DNA from: Bacteroidales bacterium
GTDB taxonomy: Bacteria; Bacteroidota; Bacteroidia; Bacteroidales; Marinilabiliaceae
Assembly (NCBI GenBank): GCA_017539645.1
Contig: JAFYCM010000070.1
Span: forward strand, 18,970-82,969
DNA length: 64,000 nucleotides
Direction of reading: 5' to 3'
The notes beneath the pieces are model-generated. The model searched no databases. It saw nothing but the letters and a program-made list of their open reading frames with translations, and was not told the DNA's origin. Shown one piece after another: positions 28,826 through 38,120 of this stretch (positions are counted from its first letter, which is position 1; the number at the start of each line of letters is the position of its first letter). The position numbers and the translations under genes were made by a program.

Positions 28826-30925
28826 ATGACAATGAAATCAATTTACGCTATTTTATCATTGTTCGTTTTATGTGCTCTATCTATAGATGCTTCAGCTCAG
28901 AAAAAGGAGCTAAGGCGAGCAAAAGCTTTCTACGATGACGGCGAGTATTATCAAGCGCTCTATTATTATAGCTACGCTTTGGAACTCGGCGGTGAGTTGT
29001 CTCTCGATGACAAGAAGAATATTGCAAGGTCGCAGTATTACTTGAATGATATTGACGGAGCTTATGACTCATTCCAGAAACTCGAAGAATCGCTGTCTGG
29101 AGATGACATTTTCCTCTATGCATCGACTATCCACCAATTCGGTTTGTACGAAGAGGCCATTACTTGGTACGAGAAGTCGAAAGGTCAAGGCGAAACAAAC
29201 ACTATTCGCGTGAACGATTTGATTGAGTCGTGTCGTTGGGCATTGTCTCACGGTTCGCAGCTCGATTATCGTGTTAACCCATGCTTCGAGTTGAGTAAAA
29301 ATGGTCAGTCGTTCGGTGTTCAGTATTATATGGGCAACCAGCAAGTTGTCTACTCTTCGGCATCTGAGAATTCACGCAACGTAGACCGCTATGGTAACCC
29401 ATTCTTGAATCTGTATACCTCAGATTTGGAGGGCGGCGAGGTCGTAGAAAATACAAAACGCCTATTCTCGAAGAAACTTCAGTCGAAATATCACGTAGGT
29501 GCAATTTGCTTCACCAGCGACTATAAATACATATACTACACAAAATCGGTTATGGTCGACGATTACGACATCATGAAGATTTTTGTGGCAGAGTTCGATG
29601 GTAAAGATTGGGTTGACGAGCGAGCTCTTACTATAAATAGTGATGATTACGACTGCGCGCATCCTGCTCTTACGCCTGATGATAAATATCTCTACTTTGT
29701 GTCGAACCGCGATGATATTGGTTACGGCGGCAAGGATATTTACTACGTAGAGCGCAAAGGTCCGAATGAGTTCGGCGAGGTAATAAATGCTGGTGGTAAT
29801 ATCAATACTTACGGCGACGAAGTTTATCCTGTTGTAAGTAAGGATAATAAACTCTATTTCAGCTCTAACGGACATTATGGTTTCGGTGGTTTGGATATTT
29901 TCGTTGCGGATAATGTTGATGGTAAATGGCAGAACGTACAGAACATGATGAAGCCATTCAACTCGAACCACGATGACTTCTGCTACATAATCGACCCTGA
30001 AGACTCTAATCGCGGTTTCCTTTCTTCTAACAACTATGGCGACAATGCTGAAGACGTTATCTTCTTCGTGCGTAAGGCTACCGAGGAAGACTTCAACATC
30101 CAAGCTGAGGAGATGCCGCCTATCATGGGTATGGAGACTCTCATGTTCAATCAGGAAGAACTCGAAGCTCAGCCTGATGAAGAGTTGACAGAACCTGTTA
30201 CAGAGACAGTCGAGATGCCTATTGAAGAGCCTGTTATTGAGTCTGTTGTAGAGCAACCAGTTGTTGCAAGCGTTCAGCATCCATTTACAACAGAAGTTAC
30301 AAGTACTTTCAATGCTACTAAGATTTCAGGTGCTCAGGTTACAATTACCGACGCTGCTACTGGAGAATATATAGCTTCGGCTCACACCGATACGCAGGGT
30401 CGAGTAACTATGAATCTCGACGGAAACAAAGTCAATGACAAAGGCGATTACAACGTTTCGGTGAAGAAAGATGGCTTCAAACCTAAATCTTTCCTCGCAT
30501 CGCTCGAAGAGATTGACGAGTTGAAGAATACCGGCATACAATTAACTCCGATGTTCAACAACACCGTGCTCGAAGATATAGGCGGTTTGGTTATCCCATA
30601 CACCAACGAACTCACCGATGAGTCGAAAGTTTTGCTCGATAAACTTGCTGCATACTTGATACAGAATCCTACGATTGTTATCAAACTCAATGCTCATACC
30701 GAAGCTAAGGGCGTTCGCTATAAGAACTTGAGCATCTCGCAGAAGATGGCCGAGAAAGCACAAGAATATTTGATTAGCCAGGGTGTAAATGGTGACCAAG
30801 TTATCCCACGCGGCTATGGCGAGAGATATCTGTTGAATCGTTGCCATCGTGGTAAATACTGCGATAAGGCTCAGCACCTTGAAAATAGACGTATAGAAGT
30901 TGTTGTTTGGGACGTTCGCAAATAA
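28826..30925 (+). CDS. PorE-like protein: TPR, beta-propeller, CarboxypepD-like and OmpA C-terminal domains
   Basis: A 699-residue exported protein; the frame is open further upstream but the ATG at 28826 (or 28832) starts the signal peptide (MKSIYAILSLFVLCALSIDASAQ). Residues about 25-150 are TPR-like (AKAFYDDGEYYQALYYYSYAL). Residues about 190-400 hold PD40-type propeller strands (YIYYTKS, DDKYLYFVSNRDDIGYGGKDIYYV, NKLYFSSNGHYGFGGLDIFVAD). An acidic Glu/Pro linker is followed by a carboxypeptidase-regulatory-like fold at about 490-570 and an OmpA-type domain at about 580-695. The order matches PorE of the T9SS, which links the secretion machinery to peptidoglycan. Two residues normally used to bind peptidoglycan are changed: E626 for Asp and M641 for Arg. 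Confidence 0.88.
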   Translation: MTMKSIYAILSLFVLCALSIDASAQKKELRRAKAFYDDGEYYQALYYYSYALELGGELSLDDKKNIARSQYYLNDIDGAYDSFQKLEESLSGDDIFLYASTIHQFGLYEEAITWYEKSKGQGETNTIRVNDLIESCRWALSHGSQLDYRVNPCFELSKNGQSFGVQYYMGNQQVVYSSASENSRNVDRYGNPFLNLYTSDLEGGEVVENTKRLFSKKLQSKYHVGAICFTSDYKYIYYTKSVMVDDYDIMKIFVAEFDGKDWVDERALTINSDDYDCAHPALTPDDKYLYFVSNRDDIGYGGKDIYYVERKGPNEFGEVINAGGNINTYGDEVYPVVSKDNKLYFSSNGHYGFGGLDIFVADNVDGKWQNVQNMMKPFNSNHDDFCYIIDPEDSNRGFLSSNNYGDNAEDVIFFVRKATEEDFNIQAEEMPPIMGMETLMFNQEELEAQPDEELTEPVTETVEMPIEEPVIESVVEQPVVASVQHPFTTEVTSTFNATKISGAQVTITDAATGEYIASAHTDTQGRVTMNLDGNKVNDKGDYNVSVKKDGFKPKSFLASLEEIDELKNTGIQLTPMFNNTVLEDIGGLVIPYTNELTDESKVLLDKLAAYLIQNPTIVIKLNAHTEAKGVRYKNLSISQKMAEKAQEYLISQGVNGDQVIPRGYGERYLLNRCHRGKYCDKAQHLENRRIEVVVWDVRK

Positions 30926-30956
30926 GGAGATTATGTAAAACACAGTAATTAGCTCA

Positions 30957-31619
30957 ATGAAAAAATCGATTGTTGCAATATTGTTTGTGGCTGCCTCGCT
31001 TAGTTGCGCAGCCCAAACTACCATGAATAGTCTACGTACTAATAAGCAAATTATAACCATCGAAAACGGAGTTGGCGCTCCTAAGTACTCAATACAGTTG
31101 CTTGCCGTAGCCAACCCGCCCGAAGATGCCAATTTCTTTGCATCGCTCGATAAGGTTTATGAATTTGTATGTTCTGATGGCTTTTATCGCTATTGTGTAG
31201 GCGACTACGACACATTTGCCGATGCTAATGCCAATGTAGACCAAATTCGATCGAATGGTTATAAAGATGCGTTCGTAGTAAATACAAAGAAACTTGGCGC
31301 ATCGTCGTCTTATGCAAAAACAACGTCGGCAGCTGGTGGTAAGACACTCATTGGCGCTGGTGGTCGTAGAGTATCTATTGTAGACGACCGCGACTATGTG
31401 GTGCAATTGGCAGCGTTCCGCTATCCGGTTTATTTGTCGTTCTTCGAAGGCATTGAGCCAGTTTACGAGTATCGTTTGAATGATAAGATATTCCGCTATA
31501 CCACGGCACCTTGCAAAGGCACTGAGATTGAGCAAACACTCAACGACATGATTGCCAAAGGTTATAAGGGCGCATTCGTGGTGGAATTCGACAGATATTC
31601 ACCATTCAAGATAGAATAA
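30957..31619 (+). CDS. Exported protein with two SPOR-like repeats
   Basis: A 220-residue protein with signal peptide MKKSIVAILFVAASLSCAAQ; the Cys lacks a Leu at -3, so a lipobox is doubtful. Two similar halves, about residues 44-110 (YSIQLLAVANPPEDANFF, VYEFVCSDGFYRYCVGDYD, GYKDAFVV) and about 143-212 (YVVQLAAFRYPVYLSFFE, VYEYRLNDKIFRYTT, GYKGAFVVEF), each fit a SPOR-like fold. SPOR domains bind denuded peptidoglycan glycan strands. It follows the OmpA-type gene by 31 bases, so a shared role at the cell wall is plausible. SPOR assignment is by pattern, not by search. Confidence 0.75.
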   Translation: MKKSIVAILFVAASLSCAAQTTMNSLRTNKQIITIENGVGAPKYSIQLLAVANPPEDANFFASLDKVYEFVCSDGFYRYCVGDYDTFADANANVDQIRSNGYKDAFVVNTKKLGASSSYAKTTSAAGGKTLIGAGGRRVSIVDDRDYVVQLAAFRYPVYLSFFEGIEPVYEYRLNDKIFRYTTAPCKGTEIEQTLNDMIAKGYKGAFVVEFDRYSPFKIE

Positions 31620-31626
31620 GAAATCA

Positions 31627-31983
31627 GTAAGTCGGTCTATCGCTTCATGTAAGAGGAAAGTCCGGGCAATATAGAGCACCATGCTTCCTAACGGGAAGAT
31701 CGCTGCGAGGTGATAGTAGCGTAACAGAAAATTACCGCCACGTATGTGGTAAGGGTGAAAAGGCGAGGTAAGAGCTCACCGAACGCTTGGCGACAAGAGT
31801 TGCAATACGCCTGATGGATTGTAAGACCATGTATATTCCGAAGCTTTGCTACACAGCTGCTCGTTGTGGTTGCCTTCGGGCAAGTCGGAAGGGGTAGGTC
31901 GCTGGAGGTCGTGGGTGACTGCGATCCGAGATAAATGATAGACGCTCCTTTGGAGTACAGAACTCGGCTTATAGACGGACTGA
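31627..31983 (+). ncRNA. rnpB: RNase P RNA (bacterial class A)
   Basis: The RNA component of RNase P, which matures tRNA 5' ends. The universally conserved 5' motif GAGGAAAGTCCGGGC lies at 31653-31667 and the 3' core ACAGAAcTCGGCTTATAGAC at about 31957-31976. The 5' AGTCGGTC and 3' GACGGACT segments can form P1. Exact ends are estimated to within a few bases. It begins just after the SPOR gene and ends directly before a strong terminator. Confidence 0.95.
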
Positions 31984-31990
31984 TATTTAT

Positions 31991-32021
31991 AGCCTCGCTA
32001 CTTCGGTAGTGGGGCTTTTTT
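31991..32021 (+). terminator. Rho-independent terminator of rnpB
   Basis: AGCCTCGCTAC-TTCG-GTAGTGGGGCT forms an 11-bp stem with two G-U pairs and a stable TTCG loop, followed by a run of six T (four beyond the stem-closing bases). It ends the rnpB transcript. Confidence 0.9.
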
Positions 32022-32139
32022 GTTGAATTTAGAATGAGAAATGTCAGTAAAAGTGCGCAGTGCGTATAGAGTAGCGTATATGCCCTATTTCGCTGCCGTG
32101 AATTTGTAATCTCCGATTACTCTCTACTCTTAACTCCTC

Positions 32140-34515
32140 TTACTTCTTTATCGTCAATCTTCCGCTATCGTCAATGATGAGACGGCCGTTGTGTTTTGTG
32201 CCTTCCTCGTCGACGAAACCTCTGATGACGCCTGTCATTCGCTTCTCGGTGAGAACCTTCAGGTGCGTTGGTGTGATGACTTTATTCATAAATACAAATG
32301 GTACGCGGAATGTGCAGCCGGTCTTGTATCCCATGCAACCCCAAGCGCTCTTGCCTTGCACCACTTGCGAACCGCATAGTGGACATTTCAGCGCGGAAAT
32401 ATCTATCGCCTCAGCCTCCATAACTTCCAACGTTAGATTTTTGTTCACATCGAGTTTCAAGCGACCGTCAACTTTGTGACCATCCACAGAAAAGCCTTTT
32501 ATAATGGCCGTTTCACCCTTCGTAGCGAGTACTTTGGCTTGCGTTTCGGTAATCGTTTTGCCTTGATATTCAAAAGGTATGCGGAAGTTGCAGCCCTCTT
32601 TGTAGCCCGAGCAGCCCCACGCAGTGCGACCTTTCAAAATAGGACGGTTACATATAGGGCAAGTCATTGGCGAGTCGGTCTTTTCGCTTCGTTGTGGCTT
32701 GGTTTTTTCAATGGCAATGTTCTGCAAGCGCGACGATGTTTTGTCCTCTTCAACTTGCCTAACCACTGCGCTCGAAAGCTGGCGCAATTCGTTGATAAAT
32801 ATGTCTTTATCGTACGTGCCTTGCTCTATCTGTCGCAGCTTTTTCTCCCATTGACCAGTGAGTTCCACCGAGCGAAGCATATCATTCTTGAGTATACTTA
32901 TAAGCTGAATGCCAGTGCTTGTAGGTTGAAGCGACTTGCCCGTTTTTATTATGTATTTACGTTTGAAAAGCGTCTCAATGATAGCTGCGCGCGTTGATGG
33001 TCGGCCGATGCCGTTATCCTTCATCAGTTGGCGAAGTTCTTCGTCGTCGACTTGCTTGCCAGCTGTCTCCATGGCGCGGAGTAGGGTAGCTTCGGTGTAG
33101 GGCTTGGGCGGCGTAGTCTTTTTCGATGCAAGTGTAGGCTTGTGCGGTCCGCTCTCGCCAATCTCAAAATTGGGCAATACGGCGTTGGCTTCGTCATCTT
33201 TTTTATCGTCGTCGTCCTTTGCCTTTTGTGGGAAGCAAACGCGCCAACCTTGCGTAAGAATCTGCTTGCCATTGCACTTGAATTCAACTCCGTTCGATGA
33301 ACCTATAACTTGCGTTGTAGATATGTTGCTATCTGGATAGAATACCGCAATGAAGCGTCGTGCAATTAGGTCATAAACCAACTTCTCTTGCCTTGATAGC
33401 GACGACGATGGCGTAATATCCGTAGGTATTATGGCGTGGTGGTCGGTCACTTTTGAGTTATCGAACACGCGGTTCGATTTGCGTATTTCGGCATTGAGTA
33501 GCGGCGCTGTGAGACTTGCGTATGGCGTCATCGCAGCCATAATTTTCGGAATCTGCGGATAAATATCGTCGCTCAAATACGTTGTGTCGACGCGCGGATA
33601 TGTAGTGAATTTTTGTTCGTAGAGCGACTGAATGAGGCGCAGTGTCTCGTCGGCGGAGAAACCGTAGCGTTTGTTGCACTCCACCTGTAGCGACGTGAGG
33701 TCGAAGAGCGATGGCGCAGTCTCGATGCCCTCCTTTTTTATTACGTTGTTTATTACGAACGGCTGGTCTTGCACTTTGCTAAGCGCCTCGGTAGCCTTCT
33801 GCTTATCCTCGAATCGCCCAGCCGATGCGGTGAATGTGGCATCTCTATACACAGTTTTCAATTCCCAAAAATCTTTCGATTGGAATTGCATAATCTCCTG
33901 ATAGCGGCTGACAATGAGCGCAAGCGTAGGCGTCTGTACGCGACCGATGGAGAGCACTTGGCGGTTTGTGCCGAAGCGAATTGTGTAGGCGCGTGTGGCG
34001 TTCATACCCAAAAGCCAGTCACCTATGGCACGCGCACGACCAGCCTCGTAGAGATTATCGAAATCGTGGCTCGAACGAAGGTTGTTGAAGCCGTCGCGGA
34101 TAGATTTCTCTGTAAGCGATGAAATCCAAAGTCGCTTCACCTCGCAGCGAGTGCCAGCCAACTCCATCACCCAGCGCTGAATGAGCTCACCCTCTTGCCC
34201 AGCATCACCGCAGTTGATGACCTCCTCGGCAGTTGAGATAAGTTTCTTTATAACGTTGAATTGGTGTTCGCAGCCTTTGTCACCTTTGAGACGAATCTCA
34301 AATTTTTCGGGGTTTATAGGCAGACTATGTATGTCCCAGCGACGCCATTCGGGGCGATATTCGTGCGGCTCTTTCAGCTCGCAAAGGTGACCGAAGACCC
34401 ACGTCACGGCATAACCATTGCCCTCCATATAACCATCGTTAGCCTTGGTGGCGCCCAAAATGTTGGCAATCTCTCGTCCTACCGATGGTTTCTCGGCTAT
34501 ACAAACCTTCGTCAT
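32140..34515 (-). CDS. topB: DNA topoisomerase III (type IA)
   Basis: A 791-residue type IA topoisomerase that relaxes and decatenates DNA by a single-strand break. Residues 1-130 are the Toprim domain, with E8 (IAEKPSV) and the acidic cluster D104/E108 (GDAGQEGE). The core carries SIGRVQTPTLALIV and the catalytic Tyr306 in FTTYPRVDT. Two treble-clef zinc modules lie near residues 645-668 and 718-741 (CPIC...GCSGYKEGC, CPLC...GCMGYKTGC). It follows the YihY gene by 3 bases, so both are probably one transcript. Confidence 0.95.
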   Translation of the reverse strand: MTKVCIAEKPSVGREIANILGATKANDGYMEGNGYAVTWVFGHLCELKEPHEYRPEWRRWDIHSLPINPEKFEIRLKGDKGCEHQFNVIKKLISTAEEVINCGDAGQEGELIQRWVMELAGTRCEVKRLWISSLTEKSIRDGFNNLRSSHDFDNLYEAGRARAIGDWLLGMNATRAYTIRFGTNRQVLSIGRVQTPTLALIVSRYQEIMQFQSKDFWELKTVYRDATFTASAGRFEDKQKATEALSKVQDQPFVINNVIKKEGIETAPSLFDLTSLQVECNKRYGFSADETLRLIQSLYEQKFTTYPRVDTTYLSDDIYPQIPKIMAAMTPYASLTAPLLNAEIRKSNRVFDNSKVTDHHAIIPTDITPSSSLSRQEKLVYDLIARRFIAVFYPDSNISTTQVIGSSNGVEFKCNGKQILTQGWRVCFPQKAKDDDDKKDDEANAVLPNFEIGESGPHKPTLASKKTTPPKPYTEATLLRAMETAGKQVDDEELRQLMKDNGIGRPSTRAAIIETLFKRKYIIKTGKSLQPTSTGIQLISILKNDMLRSVELTGQWEKKLRQIEQGTYDKDIFINELRQLSSAVVRQVEEDKTSSRLQNIAIEKTKPQRSEKTDSPMTCPICNRPILKGRTAWGCSGYKEGCNFRIPFEYQGKTITETQAKVLATKGETAIIKGFSVDGHKVDGRLKLDVNKNLTLEVMEAEAIDISALKCPLCGSQVVQGKSAWGCMGYKTGCTFRVPFVFMNKVITPTHLKVLTEKRMTGVIRGFVDEEGTKHNGRLIIDDSGRLTIKK

Positions 34516-34518
34516 TCG

Positions 34519-35841
34519 CTACAAATCCTTTATTAGTTTGCTGCCAATCTCTGAATCTTTAGCTATGGTAAGTTTGTCGGCGAAGTCGGAAATGCGTTGG
34601 AAGTCAGCGGTCTTCATCTTTTTGCCCATATCTATCTCGCCTTTGTCCTCTATCATACATATGAACGTGTGAACGTCCATAATATTAATATCGAATGCCG
34701 GTTGATACGCCGATTCGTTCTTCTTGTTGTCGTGCGTCTGAATCTCCGATATTAGTCCTATTTCCGTAAGGCGAGCGAGGTTGTTTACTACCAAAAGTAG
34801 CGGCAATTGCAATCGTACGGAAATCTGTGCAGGCGTTGGTGCTGGGCGTTTCTGCTCGAAGTCCTTCACTATGCACGTAAGTATGTATAAGGCAATTTTG
34901 CGGCGCAGCGAGATGCTGTATTTGCTGGTGTCGGAGTCGAGCGAGCGGGTGTGGTAGTTTTGCGCTGCGAATGCTATCTCGCAACCGAGCATAATTATGT
35001 ACCACATCGTCTGCACCCACATCAGGAATAGCGGAATGGCGGCGAAACTACCGTAGATGGCATTGTTTTTCGACATACCTATTTGAAAATATAAGTATAC
35101 GAACTGCGTTGCGAGCAAACCGATGCCGCCAATTGTGCCGCCCAACAGTGCCGGACCAAATTTCACTTTGGTGACAGGCAATATGTAGTATACGAGCGAC
35201 AGACCAGTGCATATAAGTATGCATGGCGCTATGGTCATGGTGATTTGCCAAACTTTCTTCAGTACGAAGCTATCGGAAATCTGGCTCGACATCTCCACCA
35301 TAAAGCCACTATATGCTGCCACGGCGATGATGGCGATGATAACTATCGATACGTAATCGCTGAATTTGCGGGCAAGCGAGCGCGATTTCTTGGTCTCCCA
35401 AATCTGGTTGAATGCCGATTCGGCGCGTCCGATGAGCTTCATCACTGCCCATATCAACATGGCAAAACTTACGCCTGCCAAAAGCCCATTTTTCATGCTG
35501 CTTAGATACTTATCTGCAAACTCGATAAGGTAGTCGGCTATCAATTCCTGACCTTCGAGCGAAGTGCGTATCGACTCGATAAGTATGTCGCCAAAACCGA
35601 ATGCATTGGCGATGCCAAATGCCATTGCAGCCAACGGTACAAGTGCCAAAACGAGGTAATAGGTGAGTGCCGAGGCTTTGTCGGCACAGCGGTCGTTTTG
35701 AAATTTATGCATTGCCAACGCCACTACGCGTGCTACGGTTAGAAGCTGCGAATTGCGTTTGCTTAGGTCCTCATTATGTATGCGCCACATGTCCCTCTTT
35801 ACAAAGTCGGTTGCGGTGCGCAGCATTTCGATTGGTTTCAC
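34519..35841 (-). CDS. YihY/BrkB family inner-membrane protein
   Basis: A 440-residue polytopic membrane protein. About 70 N-terminal residues precede six or so membrane helices between residues about 55 and 320 (ALTYYLVLALVPLAAMAFGIANAFGF, LLAGVSFAMLIWAVMKLIG, IVIIAIIAVAAYSGFMV, FAAIPLFLMWVQTMWYIIMLG). The pattern ALTYYLVLALVP and FGAALLGG-like KFGPALLGGTIGG is typical of the YihY/BrkB family, once called ribonuclease BN. The cytoplasmic C-terminus (about 320-440) resembles a winged-helix-like extension seen in Bacteroidota members. The cellular role is not established. Confidence 0.9.
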   Translation of the reverse strand: MKPIEMLRTATDFVKRDMWRIHNEDLSKRNSQLLTVARVVALAMHKFQNDRCADKASALTYYLVLALVPLAAMAFGIANAFGFGDILIESIRTSLEGQELIADYLIEFADKYLSSMKNGLLAGVSFAMLIWAVMKLIGRAESAFNQIWETKKSRSLARKFSDYVSIVIIAIIAVAAYSGFMVEMSSQISDSFVLKKVWQITMTIAPCILICTGLSLVYYILPVTKVKFGPALLGGTIGGIGLLATQFVYLYFQIGMSKNNAIYGSFAAIPLFLMWVQTMWYIIMLGCEIAFAAQNYHTRSLDSDTSKYSISLRRKIALYILTCIVKDFEQKRPAPTPAQISVRLQLPLLLVVNNLARLTEIGLISEIQTHDNKKNESAYQPAFDINIMDVHTFICMIEDKGEIDMGKKMKTADFQRISDFADKLTIAKDSEIGSKLIKDL

Positions 35842-36134
35842 TGTCTGGTATGTTTATGTATCTGAAACGCAAATTTAGCGTTGTAAGTACAAAATTATAG
35901 AATGCCAATGCAGATTGCGTCAAACTCTACCATTGATAAAAATTAACATTTGACAATAAAAGCCAATAGCATGACAGAATTGTATCGATATGATATGATT
36001 TCATGGTGTAAGTTTGACACTAATGTGATTTGTGAAAATTCTCGCGGTTTGATGCGTGTTTAGTCATAAATTGAACCTCGAATTATTCATTCTTATGAAT
36101 ATCGATTGTGCGTCTGTCATAAATACATAACACA
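35842..36134. promoter_or_regulatory. Divergent promoter region, yihY-topB and the exonuclease gene
   Basis: On the minus strand TAAATTTG (35870-35877) is a full -7 match 29 bases before the YihY start. On the plus strand TAAGTTTG (36009-36016) is a full -7 match with a leader of about 110 bases before the exonuclease gene. No ORF or strong hairpin is seen in this 293-base gap. Confidence 0.45.
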
Positions 36135-36890
36135 ATGATGAAAGTAGACTTAGACAAAATAATATTCCTCGACATCGAGACTGTGCCGCAGTTCGCTACG
36201 TATGCCGATGTAGATGAACGCGGACAGCACCTCTGGGACGTGAAAGCCGATAAGATTGCGCCCATTGTCGACGGCGAAAAACCAACGTCTGATGCGATAT
36301 ACGACCGCGCTGGCATCTACGCAGAGTTTGGCAAGATTGTCTGCATCTCGATTGGTTGGGTGCGACAAAAAGATGGGCGCAATACGTTTGTAAGTACCTC
36401 GTTTTTCGATGATGATGAACGACATCTACTTACCGATTTTGCTACGTTAGTGTCGACCTACTATTCGAATAATGTCATCTGCGGACACAACGTGAAGGAG
36501 TTCGACGTGCCGTATATATGCCGAAGAATGATTATCAACAACGTGCCAATACCGAGCAACTTGAATATGTCGGGCAAAAAGCCGTGGGAGAGCAACCTCA
36601 TAGATACGCTTGAACTCTGGCGCTTTGGCGATTACAAAAATTACACGTCGCTCAATTTGCTTACATACGTACTTGGTATACCTACGCCAAAGGACGACAT
36701 CGACGGTTCGCAGGTGTATGGCGTCTATTATACTGAACAACCTCACGAAGAGGCACTTAAACGCATAGCTGTATATTGCGAAAAAGATATTTTGGCTACG
36801 GCTCAGGTATATTTACGCCTGAACGACTTGCCGCTCATCGACCAATCGAAATCGACTGATGTCGTGCACAAAGATGCACCTCGTTCATAA
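36135..36890 (+). CDS. Predicted 3'-5' exonuclease, PolB-like DEDDy superfamily
   Basis: A 251-residue protein of the DnaQ fold, close to the DNA polymerase B exonuclease-like family (PF10108). Exonuclease motifs are D13 and E15 in IFLDIETV, D124 in CGHNVKEFDVPYI, and Y214 with D218 in AVYCEKD, which together form the DEDDy metal-binding set. Substrate, DNA or RNA, is unknown. The ATG at 36135 is followed by a second ATG at 36138. Only 45 bases and no terminator separate it from the mannan operon, so some read-through is possible. Confidence 0.88.
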   Translation: MMKVDLDKIIFLDIETVPQFATYADVDERGQHLWDVKADKIAPIVDGEKPTSDAIYDRAGIYAEFGKIVCISIGWVRQKDGRNTFVSTSFFDDDERHLLTDFATLVSTYYSNNVICGHNVKEFDVPYICRRMIINNVPIPSNLNMSGKKPWESNLIDTLELWRFGDYKNYTSLNLLTYVLGIPTPKDDIDGSQVYGVYYTEQPHEEALKRIAVYCEKDILATAQVYLRLNDLPLIDQSKSTDVVHKDAPRS

Positions 36891-36935
36891 TCAAATAAAT
36901 AGTGAAATTGTAAAATAGAAATAGAAGATAAAGCA

Positions 36936-38120
36936 ATGTCAGAAAATCATTTTAGAGATAGAAAAAACGCTGTTACCGATAGGTACGAAAAACTCGTCAC
37001 ACTGAAAAACGAACTCACTTTTTCGGAAAACGGATACTACAAACGCTACCGTAACCCAATACTTACGCGTCAGCACATCCCGCTGACGTGGCGCTACGAC
37101 TTCAACGAGAAGACCAATCCGCTCTTCATGGAACGCATCAGCTACAACGCCGTTTTCAATGCTGGCGCAATAAAGTTAGATGGTCGCTATCTGCTCGTTG
37201 CTCGCGTTGAAGGTGTCGACCGCAAGTCGTTCTTTGCTGTGGCCGAGAGCCCAAACGGCGTGGACAATTTCCGCTTCTGGTCGCGCCCCATCACTATGCC
37301 ACAAATTGATGGTAATCCCGACACCAACGTCTACGATATGCGTGTGACGCAGCACGACGATGGCTATATATACGGCGTGTTCTGCACCGAACGTAAAGAC
37401 CTCACCGCTCCCGCTGGCGACACAAGTAGCGCCGTGGCTGCCGCTGGTATTGCGCGTACTAAAGATTTGAAGACGTGGGAGCGTCTGCCCGACCTCATTT
37501 CGCACGCAGGTCAGCAGCGCAATGTGGTGCTATTCCCGCATTTTGTGAATGGTAGCTACGCCTTCTTCACGCGTCCGCAAGATGGTTTTATCGACACGGG
37601 TAGCGGCGGCGGCATTGGCTGGGGACTTTGCAACGACATCACCCACGCTGAAGTGAAGGACGAACTCATCATCGATGCCAAGACTTATCATACTATCTAC
37701 GAGGTTAAGAATGGCATGGGTCCTGCGCCAATACGTACCGAAAAAGGTTGGCTCAATCTTGCGCACGGTGTACGCAATACCGCGGCCGGACTTCGTTACG
37801 TGCTCTATATGTTCCTCACCGACCTTGAACGCCCGTGGGTTGTAACGCACAAACCTGCCGGCTATTTCCTTGCGCCCGAAGCCAGCGAACGCGTTGGCGA
37901 CGTCAGCAATGTGGTATTCTCGAATGGTTGGATAAAAGACGACGATGGCCGTATACTTATATACTATGCATCGAGCGATACGCGTATGCATGTGGCAGAA
38001 ACTTCGGTTGATAAACTGCTCGACTACTGCATAAATACGCCCGAAGACGAACTTACTTCCGCTGCTTCGGTTAAGCGAATTAATGAGCTGATTGATAATA
38101 ATATACAATATATGCACTAA
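36936..38120 (+). CDS. 4-O-beta-D-mannosyl-D-glucose phosphorylase (GH130)
   Basis: A 394-residue cytoplasmic GH130 enzyme, very like the Bacteroides mannosylglucose phosphorylase: it converts beta-1,4-mannosylglucose and phosphate to mannose-1-phosphate and glucose. Key stretches are [44 protein letters not shown], the catalytic-Asp strand VYDMRVTQ (D134) and the phosphate-binding QQRNVVLFP region. No signal peptide, as expected. First gene of a seven-gene operon that also holds the 2-epimerase making its substrate; the next gene starts on the base after its stop. Confidence 0.95.
   Translation: MSENHFRDRKNAVTDRYEKLVTLKNELTFSENGYYKRYRNPILTRQHIPLTWRYDFNEKTNPLFMERISYNAVFNAGAIKLDGRYLLVARVEGVDRKSFFAVAESPNGVDNFRFWSRPITMPQIDGNPDTNVYDMRVTQHDDGYIYGVFCTERKDLTAPAGDTSSAVAAAGIARTKDLKTWERLPDLISHAGQQRNVVLFPHFVNGSYAFFTRPQDGFIDTGSGGGIGWGLCNDITHAEVKDELIIDAKTYHTIYEVKNGMGPAPIRTEKGWLNLAHGVRNTAAGLRYVLYMFLTDLERPWVVTHKPAGYFLAPEASERVGDVSNVVFSNGWIKDDDGRILIYYASSDTRMHVAETSVDKLLDYCINTPEDELTSAASVKRINELIDNNIQYMH

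Noticed and set aside
37530-38117. 195-codon minus-strand frame inside the GH130 gene
   Set aside because: Antisense shadow with no recognisable domain.
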